Assembly: GCA_009694365.1 (NCBI GenBank)
Contig: SHVE01000002.1
Span: 62,001-126,000, forward strand
Direction of reading: 5' to 3'
DNA length: 64,000 nt
Origin: Thermoleophilia bacterium
Lineage (GTDB): Bacteria; Actinomycetota; Thermoleophilia; Miltoncostaeales; Miltoncostaeaceae
Part shown: positions 52,532 to 60,976 of the stretch, piece by piece
Layout: the number at the start of each line of letters is the position of its first letter
Position numbering within the stretch: position 1 is the first letter of the stretch
The notes under the pieces: model-generated
Databases searched by the model: none
Seen by the model: only the letters and a program-made list of their open reading frames with translations
What the model was told of the DNA's origin: nothing
Position numbers and translations under genes: made by a program

Positions 52532-55282
52532 ATGGCAACTCACGTACCTTCTCCCGCACACGCCCCCGGTGGGCACCATGGCGGGCACGCCCATTACGAG
52601 GACCCCCGCTCGGTCGGGTACTGGTGGATACGTGCGTGCATCGGTGCGCTCGTCGGCGTCCTGGGGTCCTTCCTCCTTCTGCTCCTGCTCCGGGTCCTCT
52701 TCGGCTTCGAGCCCCTGTTCGACGGAGCGGTCTACGGCGCCGTCGCCGGACTGCTCGGTGGAATCGGTTTCCTGTGGGGGATCGGCTGCTTCGACACATG
52801 GATCCAGTGGGGCCGCGGCGCCCGCATGGAGGAGGACCACAGCTTCCACGGGGTGAGCCGGTTTAGCCAGTACTTCCGTCTGAACACCGACCACAAGGTG
52901 ATCGGCTTCCAGTACCTGGCCATCACCCTGTTCTTCATGGTGTGCGGCGGGATCATGGCGTTGCTCATCCGCACCGAGCTCGCCGCCCCCGGCCAGCAGT
53001 TCGCCGACGGCCAGACGTACAACGGGTTCGTCAGCATGCACGCCACGCTGATGATCTTCGTGTTCGCCGTCCCGGTGTTCGGGGGCATCGCCAACTTCGC
53101 CTTGCCGATCATGCTCGGGGCCAAGGACATGGCGTTCCCGCGACTGAACGCGCTGTCGTTGTGGTTCCTGCCGGTCGCGGGTTTCCTCTTCCTCGCGAGC
53201 ACGTTCACGGGAATGTTCGCGTCCGCGTGGACGGCCTACCCGCCGCTGGCCAGTCAGGGCACCGCCGGCCAAACCCTCTTCGAGTTAGGCGTGCAGTTCG
53301 CCGGTGCGTCATCCATCGCGACGGCCATCAACTTCCTCGCGACCATCATCACGATGCGCGCACCCGGAATGACCATCTGGCGCATGCCAATCCTCGCCTG
53401 GGCCACCGGGGTGACCTCGGTCCTCGTGGTCTTCGCCACGCCGTTCGTGGCCGGGTCGCAGTTCCTCACGATGTTCGACCGCATCATGGGGACCAACTTC
53501 TTCGTGCCCGATCAGGGCGGCGACGTCGTCATGTACCAGCACATCTTCTGGTTCTACTCACATCCGGCCGTGTACATCATGCTGCTACCCGGCTTCGGCA
53601 TCATCAGTGAAGTCATCGCCACCTTCTCGCGAAAGCCGCTCTTCGGGTACCGCGCCATGGCGTTCTCGCTGGTCGCGATCGCGGTGCTCGGATTCGGCGT
53701 GTGGGCGCACCACATGTTCGTGTCGGGGATGGCCGCCTGGCTGCGCGTCCCGATGATGGTCACCACGATCATCATCGCGGTGCCCACCGGCGTGAAGATG
53801 TGGTCGTGGCTCGCCACCCTCTGGCGGGGGAAGATCCACATGAAGACGCCGATGCTGTGGGCCCTCGGCTTCCTGTTCACCTTCCTCATCGGTGGACTGT
53901 CGGGCGTCTTCAACGGCATCGTTCCGGCCGACATTCAGGTGTCAGACACCTACTTCATCACCGCCCACCTGCACTACGTGCTCTACGGCGGGACGGTGTA
54001 CACGGTCTTCGCGGGCATCTACTACTGGTTCCCCAAGATGACCGGGAAGATGTACAACGAACGGCTCGGCCAGTGGCACTTCTGGCTCACCTTTGTGGGC
54101 ACGCAGATCACCTTCTTCCCCATGCACTGGCAGGGGCTCCAGGGAATGCCTCGTCGCGTCGCCGACTACGACCCGCGCTTCGCCATGGTCAACGGGGTGG
54201 AGACAATCGGGTCGTACATGCTCGCCATCGCGACCGTCGTCTTCTTCTACAACATGGTCAAATCGATGAAGTCCGGCGGCCCGGCACCATGGAACCCGTG
54301 GCGGGGACGAACCCTCGAGTGGATGGTGTCGTCACCGCCACCGCTCTTCAACTTCGACACCATCCCACAGGTCGTGGGTGGCCCGTACCAGTACGGAATC
54401 CCGGACGCGCGTCACGCCGTGCTGTTCGCGCCCGAGGAGTTTGGCGGCGAGCTCCGGGAAGACACGCGCTACCCGGTGCTGGTGGTCGCAAACGCAACGC
54501 TCACGTCGCAGACCCTCATCGACGACATCCGGGCGCGCAATGCGGACAGCCTCTGGTCGTTCCAGTTCGTGGTGCCCGTGGGTGAGGGCGACCGCGACGT
54601 CGCCGAGCGCCGCTTGGCCACCACCCTGGCGATCCTCGCCGAGCACGGCGTGGCGGCCACCGGCCGCGTCGCCGACGGCGACGTCGTTCCCGTGGCGACC
54701 GCGGCGGCGGCGGAGACGCACCCGCACGAACTCATCATCGCCACGCTGCCGCTGGCCGAGAGCGCGTGGATGCGCTCCGACTCGCTCGACCGCGTGCGGA
54801 AGGCCACCACCCTGCCCGTGACCCACATCATCGTTCCGGGCAACGACGCCCGTGCCCTGTCCGGCGCCGCGGCCCTCCCGCTCATCATGGTGGTGGCCAC
54901 CGACGGGGTGGGTGCCGAGGCGCTCGCCACCGTGGTCCGCGCACGCGCCGACGCCCGTGCCGCCCACTTCGCCATCATCGCCCCGCTCGACCTGCCAAAT
55001 CCGAGGTGGGGTGCCGAGGCGTCCGAGCGGCGCCGCGAGGCCGGGGAGCGCATGACGGCCATCATCAACGCCCTCACCTCCACGGGGGTGGCCGTACAGG
55101 GTGAGGTCATGGACGACGGCCCACTCACGGCCCTCCCCCGTGCCGTGGCCGCTTACACGCCGTCGCAACTCCTCGTCGTCGGGTTCGGCGACGAGACATC
55201 GGCGCTCGCGGATGCCGCCGAGGCGGCGGCGGACGACACGCACGTGGAGACCATCCACCTCGGCACCGCGGCGGGGGACTGA
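52532..55282 (+). CDS. ctaD: Cytochrome c oxidase subunit I fused to a C-terminal tandem Usp-like domain
   Basis: A 916-residue protein. Residues 1-117 are a His-rich start and two extra membrane helices; about 118-620 is the heme-copper oxidase core with SMHATLMIFVF, FYSHPAVYIMLLPGFG (CuB His and cross-linked Tyr region), WAHHMFVSGM (CuB His pair) and TYFITAHLHYVLYGG (heme a3 and heme a His). From about 627 to 916 comes a soluble extension with two alpha/beta repeats, starting near YPVLVVANATLTSQ (646) and LPLIMVVATDGVGAEA (781), resembling universal-stress-type Rossmann units; a nucleotide-binding glycine motif is not clear. The extension is on the cytoplasmic side if topology is canonical. 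Confidence 0.93.
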   Translation: MATHVPSPAHAPGGHHGGHAHYEDPRSVGYWWIRACIGALVGVLGSFLLLLLLRVLFGFEPLFDGAVYGAVAGLLGGIGFLWGIGCFDTWIQWGRGARMEEDHSFHGVSRFSQYFRLNTDHKVIGFQYLAITLFFMVCGGIMALLIRTELAAPGQQFADGQTYNGFVSMHATLMIFVFAVPVFGGIANFALPIMLGAKDMAFPRLNALSLWFLPVAGFLFLASTFTGMFASAWTAYPPLASQGTAGQTLFELGVQFAGASSIATAINFLATIITMRAPGMTIWRMPILAWATGVTSVLVVFATPFVAGSQFLTMFDRIMGTNFFVPDQGGDVVMYQHIFWFYSHPAVYIMLLPGFGIISEVIATFSRKPLFGYRAMAFSLVAIAVLGFGVWAHHMFVSGMAAWLRVPMMVTTIIIAVPTGVKMWSWLATLWRGKIHMKTPMLWALGFLFTFLIGGLSGVFNGIVPADIQVSDTYFITAHLHYVLYGGTVYTVFAGIYYWFPKMTGKMYNERLGQWHFWLTFVGTQITFFPMHWQGLQGMPRRVADYDPRFAMVNGVETIGSYMLAIATVVFFYNMVKSMKSGGPAPWNPWRGRTLEWMVSSPPPLFNFDTIPQVVGGPYQYGIPDARHAVLFAPEEFGGELREDTRYPVLVVANATLTSQTLIDDIRARNADSLWSFQFVVPVGEGDRDVAERRLATTLAILAEHGVAATGRVADGDVVPVATAAAAETHPHELIIATLPLAESAWMRSDSLDRVRKATTLPVTHIIVPGNDARALSGAAALPLIMVVATDGVGAEALATVVRARADARAAHFAIIAPLDLPNPRWGAEASERRREAGERMTAIINALTSTGVAVQGEVMDDGPLTALPRAVAAYTPSQLLVVGFGDETSALADAAEAAADDTHVETIHLGTAAGD
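53938..53950. repeat. GGTGTCAGACACC palindrome inside ctaD
   Basis: A perfect 13-nt copy, but it encodes QVSDT just before the conserved TYFITAH, so protein constraint can explain it. Confidence 0.4.
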
Positions 55283-55284
55283 CC

Positions 55285-55872
55285 ATGGCGACCACCGCGC
55301 ACTCACCCGGGAAGACGGGCCACGGCCTCAATGCCCCGCTCATCGCGATGCTGTTGTTCATCGGCTCAGAGATCATGCTCTTCGCGTCCTTGTTCACCGC
55401 CTACTTCTTCATCCGGTACGGGGTGGCCAACGAGCAGTGGCCCCCGCTCCGGGCTGATGGCGAGCCGTTTGAGCTTCCTGTCCTCCTCACGGGCATCAAC
55501 ACCCTCATCCTCGTGGGATCCTCCTTCACCCTCTGGTGGGGTGAGAAGCGTCTTGCCGCCGGCGATTCCCAGGGCCTGATCCGGGGCCTGTGGGTCACCA
55601 TCCTCATGGGTGCCACCTTCCTGCTCATCCAGCTCAACGAGTACGCCCACCTAGGATTCACCCCGCAGGACCGGGCCTTCAGTGGCGCGTTCTACACGCT
55701 CACCGGATTCCACGGTGCCCACGTGCTCGTGGGACTCATCGTGCTCAGCCTGTGTCTGCGGCGGGCGTACCGGAACGACTTCAATACGACACCGCTCACG
55801 GCGGGTTCGTACTACTGGCACTTCGTCGACATCGTCTGGGTCCTTCTGTTCCTCCTCGTCTACGTCATCTAG
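55285..55872 (+). CDS. ctaE: Cytochrome c oxidase subunit III
   Basis: A 195-residue membrane subunit with five helices, the short form common in actinobacteria and Gram-positives. It has LLFIGSEIMLFASLFTAYFF near residue 23, INTLILVGSSFTLWW, TGFHGAHVLVGLI near 140 and the C-terminal YYWHFVDIVWVLLFLLVY with the conserved WHFVD. ATG at 55285 follows ctaD by two bases; it stabilises the catalytic core. Confidence 0.95.
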   Translation: MATTAHSPGKTGHGLNAPLIAMLLFIGSEIMLFASLFTAYFFIRYGVANEQWPPLRADGEPFELPVLLTGINTLILVGSSFTLWWGEKRLAAGDSQGLIRGLWVTILMGATFLLIQLNEYAHLGFTPQDRAFSGAFYTLTGFHGAHVLVGLIVLSLCLRRAYRNDFNTTPLTAGSYYWHFVDIVWVLLFLLVYVI

Positions 55873-55879
55873 GGACACC

Positions 55880-56377
55880 GTGCGCTCACGTCTCATCACA
55901 TCAACCGTTGCCATCGTCCTCGCGGGCGGTGCTCTCGCTCTCACGGGCTGCGGCGCCGCCGAGAGTGCTCTGTCGACGGCGGACACCCAAGCGGGCAAGA
56001 CGCTGTTCGTCACGTCCTGTGGCGGCTGCCACACGATGACGGACGCCGGTACGACGGGTGTGGTTGGCCCCAACTTGGACGACGCTTTCAGCAGCTCCCG
56101 CCAGCAGGGGTTCCAAGACAGCATCTTCTACGGCATCGTCAAGCGCTGGATCGCGATGGCGCCGCAGCCGCCGCTGCCGGGGTCGTACCCGCAGGCGATG
56201 CCGCAGAACCTCGTCATCGGAACCGACGCCGAGAACGTGGCGGCCTACGTGGCCACGTTCGCCGGGACGTCCCCGGGCAGTGATGTGCGGGCGATCACGC
56301 CGGCCGTGCAGGGCACCCCGGCGTCCCCCGCTAAGGATCCGGCGACGGCCTTGGGCGGAGGCGCGACCAGCCCCTGA
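55880..56377 (+). CDS. Lipoprotein cytochrome c
   Basis: A 165-residue exported protein. The signal ends in a lipobox (LALTGC), so it is probably lipid-anchored outside the membrane. One heme c site CGGCH is near residue 49, and Met candidates for the sixth ligand are in IAMAP and QAMPQN. It lies between ctaE and an SDR gene and may be the direct electron donor to the oxidase or a companion subunit. GTG at 55880 has AGGGA just upstream. Confidence 0.85.
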   Translation: MRSRLITSTVAIVLAGGALALTGCGAAESALSTADTQAGKTLFVTSCGGCHTMTDAGTTGVVGPNLDDAFSSSRQQGFQDSIFYGIVKRWIAMAPQPPLPGSYPQAMPQNLVIGTDAENVAAYVATFAGTSPGSDVRAITPAVQGTPASPAKDPATALGGGATSP

Positions 56378-57090
56378 TGGCAGCGGACGCCGCGACCCTC
56401 GACGGCGCGCGCGTCCTCGTGACCGGGGCATCGCGTGGGTACGGAGCCGCGCTGGCACGTGCGCTGGCGCATGACGGCGCTCGCCTGGTGCTCACCGCCA
56501 CATCGGTGGATCACCTCACCCGGGTGCGTGACGACTGCCGGGCCGCCGGGGCGACCTGCGACACCGTGGCGCTCGATCTGTCCGTCGCCCGTTCGATCGA
56601 CGCCGCGGCCGCGGGAATTAGCGCCCTTGTTTCCCGCCTCGAGGGGGTCGTGCTGAACGCCGGAATTCTCGGACCCCTAGGCCCGCTCGACGCGGCCGAC
56701 CCCGACGCCGTCGCCGAGGTGCTGCAGGTGGACCTCATCGGCCAAGTGCGGCTCGTGCAACGCCTCAGTCCGATCATCGCCGACGGCGCCGGAGTCGTGC
56801 TCGTGACCTCAGCGGCCGCGGGTCGGCCCGGGTACGGCGGTTACGCGCTCGGTAAAGCTGGGCTCGACGCTCTGGCGCAGATGCTCCGGGAGGAGTGGTC
56901 GCACCGGGGCATCCGCGTGGTGACGGTCAACCCGGGGCCGATACGTACCCAAATGAGGGCGCAGGCGCACCCGTCCGAGGATCCGGCCACGGTGCCACCA
57001 CCCGCCGATCGCATCGCACCGGTGATGGCCGTGCTGCGCGGTGAGAATCCGGGACCGCACGTTGAAGCCGTCCAGTGGGGACTCTCGTGA
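56377..57090 (+). CDS. Short-chain dehydrogenase/reductase
   Basis: A 237-residue SDR enzyme. The cofactor motif TGASRGYG is at about residues 16-23, NAG near 93 (LNAGILGPLG), the catalytic Ser in VTSAAAG near 143 and Tyr/Lys in YALGKAG near 157, followed by NPGPIRTQM. The basic residue after the glycine motif suggests NADPH. Substrate unknown. It shares one base with the cytochrome c gene and overlaps the dipeptidase gene by GTGA, so it is part of the run. Confidence 0.88.
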   Translation: MAADAATLDGARVLVTGASRGYGAALARALAHDGARLVLTATSVDHLTRVRDDCRAAGATCDTVALDLSVARSIDAAAAGISALVSRLEGVVLNAGILGPLGPLDAADPDAVAEVLQVDLIGQVRLVQRLSPIIADGAGVVLVTSAAAGRPGYGGYALGKAGLDALAQMLREEWSHRGIRVVTVNPGPIRTQMRAQAHPSEDPATVPPPADRIAPVMAVLRGENPGPHVEAVQWGLS

Positions 57091-57791
57091 GCACCCCGGA
57101 CGATCGGTGCGGCCGGCCGATCCCGCGGCTACTGCCACCCACCGGGTGGCGAGATGTCGCCACGGCACCCGTCAACGAACCACTGGTACCGATCGCGGGC
57201 CTCCACTCCCGCATCGTCGAGGACCCGCGCTACTTCGCCATGGGTCTCCCGGGCTCGCTACCCGCCTGCTGGGTTCGAGCCGGGGTCGGGAAACGGCTCG
57301 TACGTGTTGCGGAGTCGCTGCCCGGCGACCTCGTGCTGCTCATCTGGGACGGGTGGCGGTCCATCCCGACCCAGTCGGCCCTTTTCGAGGCGTATGTGGA
57401 GGAGTTGGCCCAGCAGTACCCCGATTTGGCGCGCGAGGATCTTGACCGCATGGCGCGGCCGTACGTGACTCCGCCCGACCCCGGCCACCACGCGCCCCCT
57501 CCCCACCTCACCGGTGGCGCGGTGGACCTGACCCTCGCGCAGGGGGACGGCACCGAACTCGATCTCGGTACCGGATTCGACGCGTTCGTCCCCGAGGCGG
57601 GCTCCGCGGCACTCGAGGACATCGACATCCCCGCGCGCGCGCACCGCAGGCTGTTGTTCCACGCGATGACCGACGCCGGGTTCACGGCGTATCGGGAGGA
57701 GTGGTGGCACTTCGACTACGGCAACCAGTTCTGGGGCGCGGTGACGGGTCGCCCCGCCATCTACGGCCCTGCGGACGGCTCCCGGGCATAG
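57087..57791 (+). CDS. ddpX: D-alanyl-D-alanine dipeptidase (VanX/DdpX family)
   Basis: A 234-residue zinc peptidase that cleaves D-Ala-D-Ala. The pattern is complete by eye: WDGWRSIPTQ (conserved Arg), HLTGGAVDLTL (zinc His and Asp) and EEWWHFDYGNQFW (catalytic Glu and zinc His). There is no signal peptide, so it acts in the cytoplasm, more likely in wall recycling than vancomycin resistance because no vanH/vanA genes are present. GTG at 57087 overlaps the SDR stop. Confidence 0.88.
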   Translation: MSTPDDRCGRPIPRLLPPTGWRDVATAPVNEPLVPIAGLHSRIVEDPRYFAMGLPGSLPACWVRAGVGKRLVRVAESLPGDLVLLIWDGWRSIPTQSALFEAYVEELAQQYPDLAREDLDRMARPYVTPPDPGHHAPPPHLTGGAVDLTLAQGDGTELDLGTGFDAFVPEAGSAALEDIDIPARAHRRLLFHAMTDAGFTAYREEWWHFDYGNQFWGAVTGRPAIYGPADGSRA

Positions 57792-57802
57792 GATCGGATC
57801 TG

Positions 57803-58693
57803 ATGTCCCGCCAGACTCCGGCCGCGAGGCCCGCATCGGGACTCGCGGTCATCCCCGCCCTCCTCGGGCTCGTCCGTTTTCCACACACGGTCTTCGCCCT
57901 GCCGTTCGCGTTCGCAGGCGCACTGATGGCCACGAACGCCTGGCCGGCGGGGGCGGTCCTCGGATGGATCCTGCTCGCGATGGTCGGTGCCCGCTCGTTG
58001 GCCATGACTCTCAACCGCCTCATCGACCGCCACCTGGACGCGGCAAACCCGCGCACGGCGGGCCGCCACCTCCCAACCGGCCGCCTCACCACCGGGCAGG
58101 TTGTGGTGTTCGCGTCGGTGAGCCTCGCGGCGATGCTCGTGGCCGTGAGCCAGTTGCCCGCGATCACGTGGTGGCTCTGGCCCGTCCCCGTTGCGCTGTT
58201 TGTCATCTACCCGTACACGAAGCGCACCACCTGGGCATGCCACCTAGTGCTGGGGCTGTCCATCGGCATCGCGCCCGTCGGCGGGTGGATCGCCGTGACC
58301 GGATCGTTTGCGCTCGCCCCCATCCTGCTGTGGTTCGCCGTGGCGCTCTGGATCGCCGGGTTCGACGTGATCTACGCCCTGCTCGACGTGGCCCATGACC
58401 GTGCGTCGGGCACCCACTCGTTACCCGCGCAGTTCGGGGAGGCGACGTCGCTCCGCGTCGCCGCCGTTTTGCACGGCCTAGCCGCCACCCTCCTAGCAGT
58501 GGCGGGCCTTGCCGCGTCGGTCACCTGGCCGTTCTACGTGGGGGTGATCGTCTGCACGATCGTCCTCGCGGCCGCGCACGTGACCATCCGCCCCGCGGAC
58601 GACGATCGAATCCAGACCGCGTTCACCGTGATGGGCGGCGTGACGTCGCTGGTGTTCCTCGCCGGCGTGATCGTGGCGGTGGGAGTCGCCTGA
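57803..58693 (+). CDS. UbiA-family prenyltransferase (menaquinone-type, MqnP/UbiA-like)
   Basis: A 296-residue membrane prenyltransferase with about eight helices. The first Asp-rich motif reads LNRLIDRHLDAANPRTAGR near residue 70, followed by LPTGRL, and the second is DVIYALLDVAHDRA near 195; this combination is like 4-hydroxybenzoate prenyltransferase UbiA and the MqnP enzyme of the futalosine menaquinone route. No other quinone gene is in the window, so the ring substrate is open. It would supply quinone to the chain encoded around it. Confidence 0.85.
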   Translation: MSRQTPAARPASGLAVIPALLGLVRFPHTVFALPFAFAGALMATNAWPAGAVLGWILLAMVGARSLAMTLNRLIDRHLDAANPRTAGRHLPTGRLTTGQVVVFASVSLAAMLVAVSQLPAITWWLWPVPVALFVIYPYTKRTTWACHLVLGLSIGIAPVGGWIAVTGSFALAPILLWFAVALWIAGFDVIYALLDVAHDRASGTHSLPAQFGEATSLRVAAVLHGLAATLLAVAGLAASVTWPFYVGVIVCTIVLAAAHVTIRPADDDRIQTAFTVMGGVTSLVFLAGVIVAVGVA

Positions 58694-58715
58694 CCTCCTC
58701 ATCACCGCGCGGGAT

Positions 58716-59393
58716 GTGGTCCACTCCTTCGGGGAGCGGCGGGTGCTGCGTGGCGTGGACCTCGACCTGGCCCCCGGGGAGCGCATCGCGCTGGCCGGTG
58801 CCAACGGTGCCGGCAAGAGCACGTTGCTCCGCATCCTCGCCACACTGCAACGCCCGCAGGCCGGAACGGTCTCGGTACTCGGCCACCGGGTCCCCGGCAA
58901 CGCGCATGCCGCGCGCATGGGAATCGGCTACCTGGCCCACGATCCACTCGTGTACCTCGACCTGACGGCACGGCAGAACCTCGAGCTCTACGCAGATCTG
59001 TTTGGGGTGACGGGTGCCGCGGAACGCATCGACGAGCTCCTCGTCTGGGTGGGCCTCCGGGACCGGTCGGAGGACTCCGTGCGTGTGTTCAGCCGCGGCA
59101 TGGCCCAGCGCCTCGCCCTCGCCCGCATGATGCTGCACCGCCCGAGCGTGCTGCTCCTGGACGAACCGCACGTGAGCCTCGACGCCCGGGGCGTGGCCCT
59201 GCTCGATGCCGAGATCGAAGCCGTCGCCGCCGATGGCCGCGGTGCCATCGTCGTCACCCACGAGGTGGAACGGGTCGCCGCCGTGGCCGATCGCCTGGTC
59301 GTGCTGCGCGGTGGTCGTGTGGTCCTGGACGAACGGGTGCACGGTCTGTCGCCCACCGCGGTGCGGGCGCGGTATCAGGAGGTGGTCGCGTGA
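58716..59393 (+). CDS. ccmA: Heme exporter ATP-binding protein CcmA
   Basis: A 225-residue ABC ATPase for cytochrome c maturation. It has Walker A GANGAGKST near residue 28, the Q-loop region, signature FSRGMAQRLALAR near 126, Walker B VLLLDEPH near 146 and switch His in VVTHEVERVA. The start is unclear: the frame upstream of GTG 58716 encodes DLLITARD, the expected first strand, back to about 58692, but without ATG, GTG or TTG; a rare start such as ATC at 58701 would fit better. It is followed by ccmB with a 4-nt overlap. Confidence 0.88.
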   Translation: MVHSFGERRVLRGVDLDLAPGERIALAGANGAGKSTLLRILATLQRPQAGTVSVLGHRVPGNAHAARMGIGYLAHDPLVYLDLTARQNLELYADLFGVTGAAERIDELLVWVGLRDRSEDSVRVFSRGMAQRLALARMMLHRPSVLLLDEPHVSLDARGVALLDAEIEAVAADGRGAIVVTHEVERVAAVADRLVVLRGGRVVLDERVHGLSPTAVRARYQEVVA

Positions 59394-60103
59394 GCACCGT
59401 TCCGTCGCGACCGCCCATGCCGCGCCGGTCACGCCAACTCGCGGCCCTGGTGCGCAAGGACCTTCGGCTCGAACTGCGCACCCGTGAGACCGTGGTGGCC
59501 ATGGTGCTGTTCGCCGTCGTCGTACTCGCCATCCTGCAGTTCGGTTTCGGTACGCGCGACCACGACCTCACGCGATTCGTCGGCGGACTCATGTGGACCA
59601 CCCTCGCGTTCACGGGGGTGCTCGGGGTCGGCCGCTCCTACGTGGCCGAGCGGGAGCAGCGAGTGCTCGACGGCCTGTTGGTATCGCCCGTTCCCCGGGT
59701 GGTGATGCTGCTGGCGAAAGCCGTCGCCATCTTTATCTACATGGTCGTGGTGGAGATCGTGGTCATCCCGCTGGTGGGTCTCTTCTTCGTCCAGGGCCCC
59801 TATTGGGGTTCGATCGGCTGGATCGCCATCACCGCGCTCCTCGCCAATTTCTGTATCGCCCTGTCGGGCACGCTGTTCTCGGGCCTCGCGCTCTTCACGC
59901 GGGCCCGCGACCTCGTGCTCCCGGTGCTCTTTCTCCCCGCTCTCGTGCCCGTGGTCATCGCTGCGGCCGGTGCGACCTACGCTGTGGCCGGAGGGCCACA
60001 TGACATGGGTGAGTGGCGGGGGTACTCCCTGTTCCTGCTGGCCTACGCAATACTGTTTGCCCTTGTCTCCATCGCGACCTACGACGCCGTCTTCGATGAC
60101 TGA
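59390..60103 (+). CDS. ccmB: Heme exporter membrane protein CcmB
   Basis: A 237-residue permease with six hydrophobic segments. The N-terminal ALVRKDLRLELRTRETV and the REQRVLDGLLVSPVPR segment near residue 88 are typical of CcmB. It forms the ABC complex with CcmA and CcmC that prepares heme for CcmE. The start overlaps the ccmA stop and the end overlaps ccmC by 8 nt. Confidence 0.92.
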   Translation: MSTVPSRPPMPRRSRQLAALVRKDLRLELRTRETVVAMVLFAVVVLAILQFGFGTRDHDLTRFVGGLMWTTLAFTGVLGVGRSYVAEREQRVLDGLLVSPVPRVVMLLAKAVAIFIYMVVVEIVVIPLVGLFFVQGPYWGSIGWIAITALLANFCIALSGTLFSGLALFTRARDLVLPVLFLPALVPVVIAAAGATYAVAGGPHDMGEWRGYSLFLLAYAILFALVSIATYDAVFDD

Positions 60104-60803
60104 GCCCGGCCCCGCACCCGTGCCGGGGACCCGCGCCGCCCTCCTGTGGGGCGTCGTCGCGACGATCCTCGTGACGGTGGCCACCATCGGGATCTTCCTT
60201 GTTGCGCCCGAGGACGCCGATCAGGGCGTCATCCAGCGCATCTTCTACTTCCACGCGGCGATCGCCATCATCTCGCTCATCGCATTCGGGGTGGCCTGCG
60301 TGGCGGGCATCGCGTTCCTGCGTACCCGCAGTGTGCGGTGGGACGACGTGGGAGAGGCCGCCATCCGCGTTGGCCTGATGTTCTCGGTGCTCGTCGTCAT
60401 CACGGGCTCGATCTGGGCCAAGGCGTCGTGGGGCACTTGGTGGGTGTGGACCGATCCGCGCCTGGTCACGTACCTCATCGTGGTCCTCATCTACGCGGCG
60501 TACTTCGTCCTGCGCTCGTCGGTGGAGGATGGACGGCGCATGCGGTACTCCGCCGTCTACGCAATCGCGGGATTCGCGTCGGTCCCGTTGTCGTTCTACT
60601 CGGTGCGCATCGCCGAGTCGTTCGTGCACCCCGTGGTGTTCACCGGACGGGGGGCGAACATGCCGACCTCCATGTTGGTCTGGTTCGTCGTCTCCCTGGC
60701 GGCCATGCTCGCTCTGTTCATCGCACTCCTCGAGGTCGAGATCGTCAGTACGCGCAACGAGCGCGCGCTCCGTCGCCTCGTCCTACGACTGGAGGACGCG
60801 TGA
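60096..60803 (+). CDS. ccmC: Heme-handling protein CcmC
   Basis: A 235-residue membrane protein with six helices and the tryptophan-rich heme-binding motif KASWGTWWVWTDPRLVTYL near residue 110, flanked by two conserved His (RIFYFHAA near 50 and ESFVHPVVF near 172) that serve as axial ligands in this family. ATG at 60096 lies within the end of ccmB. Together with CcmA, CcmB and the small CcmD it belongs to system I cytochrome c maturation; ccmE, ccmF and ccmH are not in the window. Confidence 0.93.
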   Translation: MTEPGPAPVPGTRAALLWGVVATILVTVATIGIFLVAPEDADQGVIQRIFYFHAAIAIISLIAFGVACVAGIAFLRTRSVRWDDVGEAAIRVGLMFSVLVVITGSIWAKASWGTWWVWTDPRLVTYLIVVLIYAAYFVLRSSVEDGRRMRYSAVYAIAGFASVPLSFYSVRIAESFVHPVVFTGRGANMPTSMLVWFVVSLAAMLALFIALLEVEIVSTRNERALRRLVLRLEDA

Positions 60804-60976
60804 GTGGCGGGTACCAATATGTGGTGGCGGCCTACGCCGTCATCTGGTTCCTCGTGCTGGTGTACGTGGTCATGCTCGGCGCGCGTTCCGCCCGCGTGGG
60901 CCGACAGGTCGAGTCCATCACCCGACTGCTCGATTCCCGCCGGCACCCCGACGGGAACGACGGGAACGACGTCTGA
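60800..60976 (+). CDS. ccmD: CcmD-like small membrane protein
   Basis: A 58-residue protein with a single helix (YVVAAYAVIWFLVLVYVVML) followed by a charged tail, the layout of CcmD, which frees holo-CcmE from the CcmABC complex. Its position right behind ccmC with a GTGA overlap supports this more than sequence similarity, which is low in this family. Confidence 0.75.
   Translation: MSGGYQYVVAAYAVIWFLVLVYVVMLGARSARVGRQVESITRLLDSRRHPDGNDGNDV

Noticed and set aside
53938-53950. The ctaD copy of the 13-nt palindrome as a functional site
   Set aside because: It encodes residues next to the conserved heme-ligand helix, so codon constraint is a sufficient explanation.
57268-57285. GGTTCGAGCC-like stretch suggesting a tRNA T-arm
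   Set aside because: It lies inside the VanX-type dipeptidase frame, and no acceptor or anticodon stem can be built around it.
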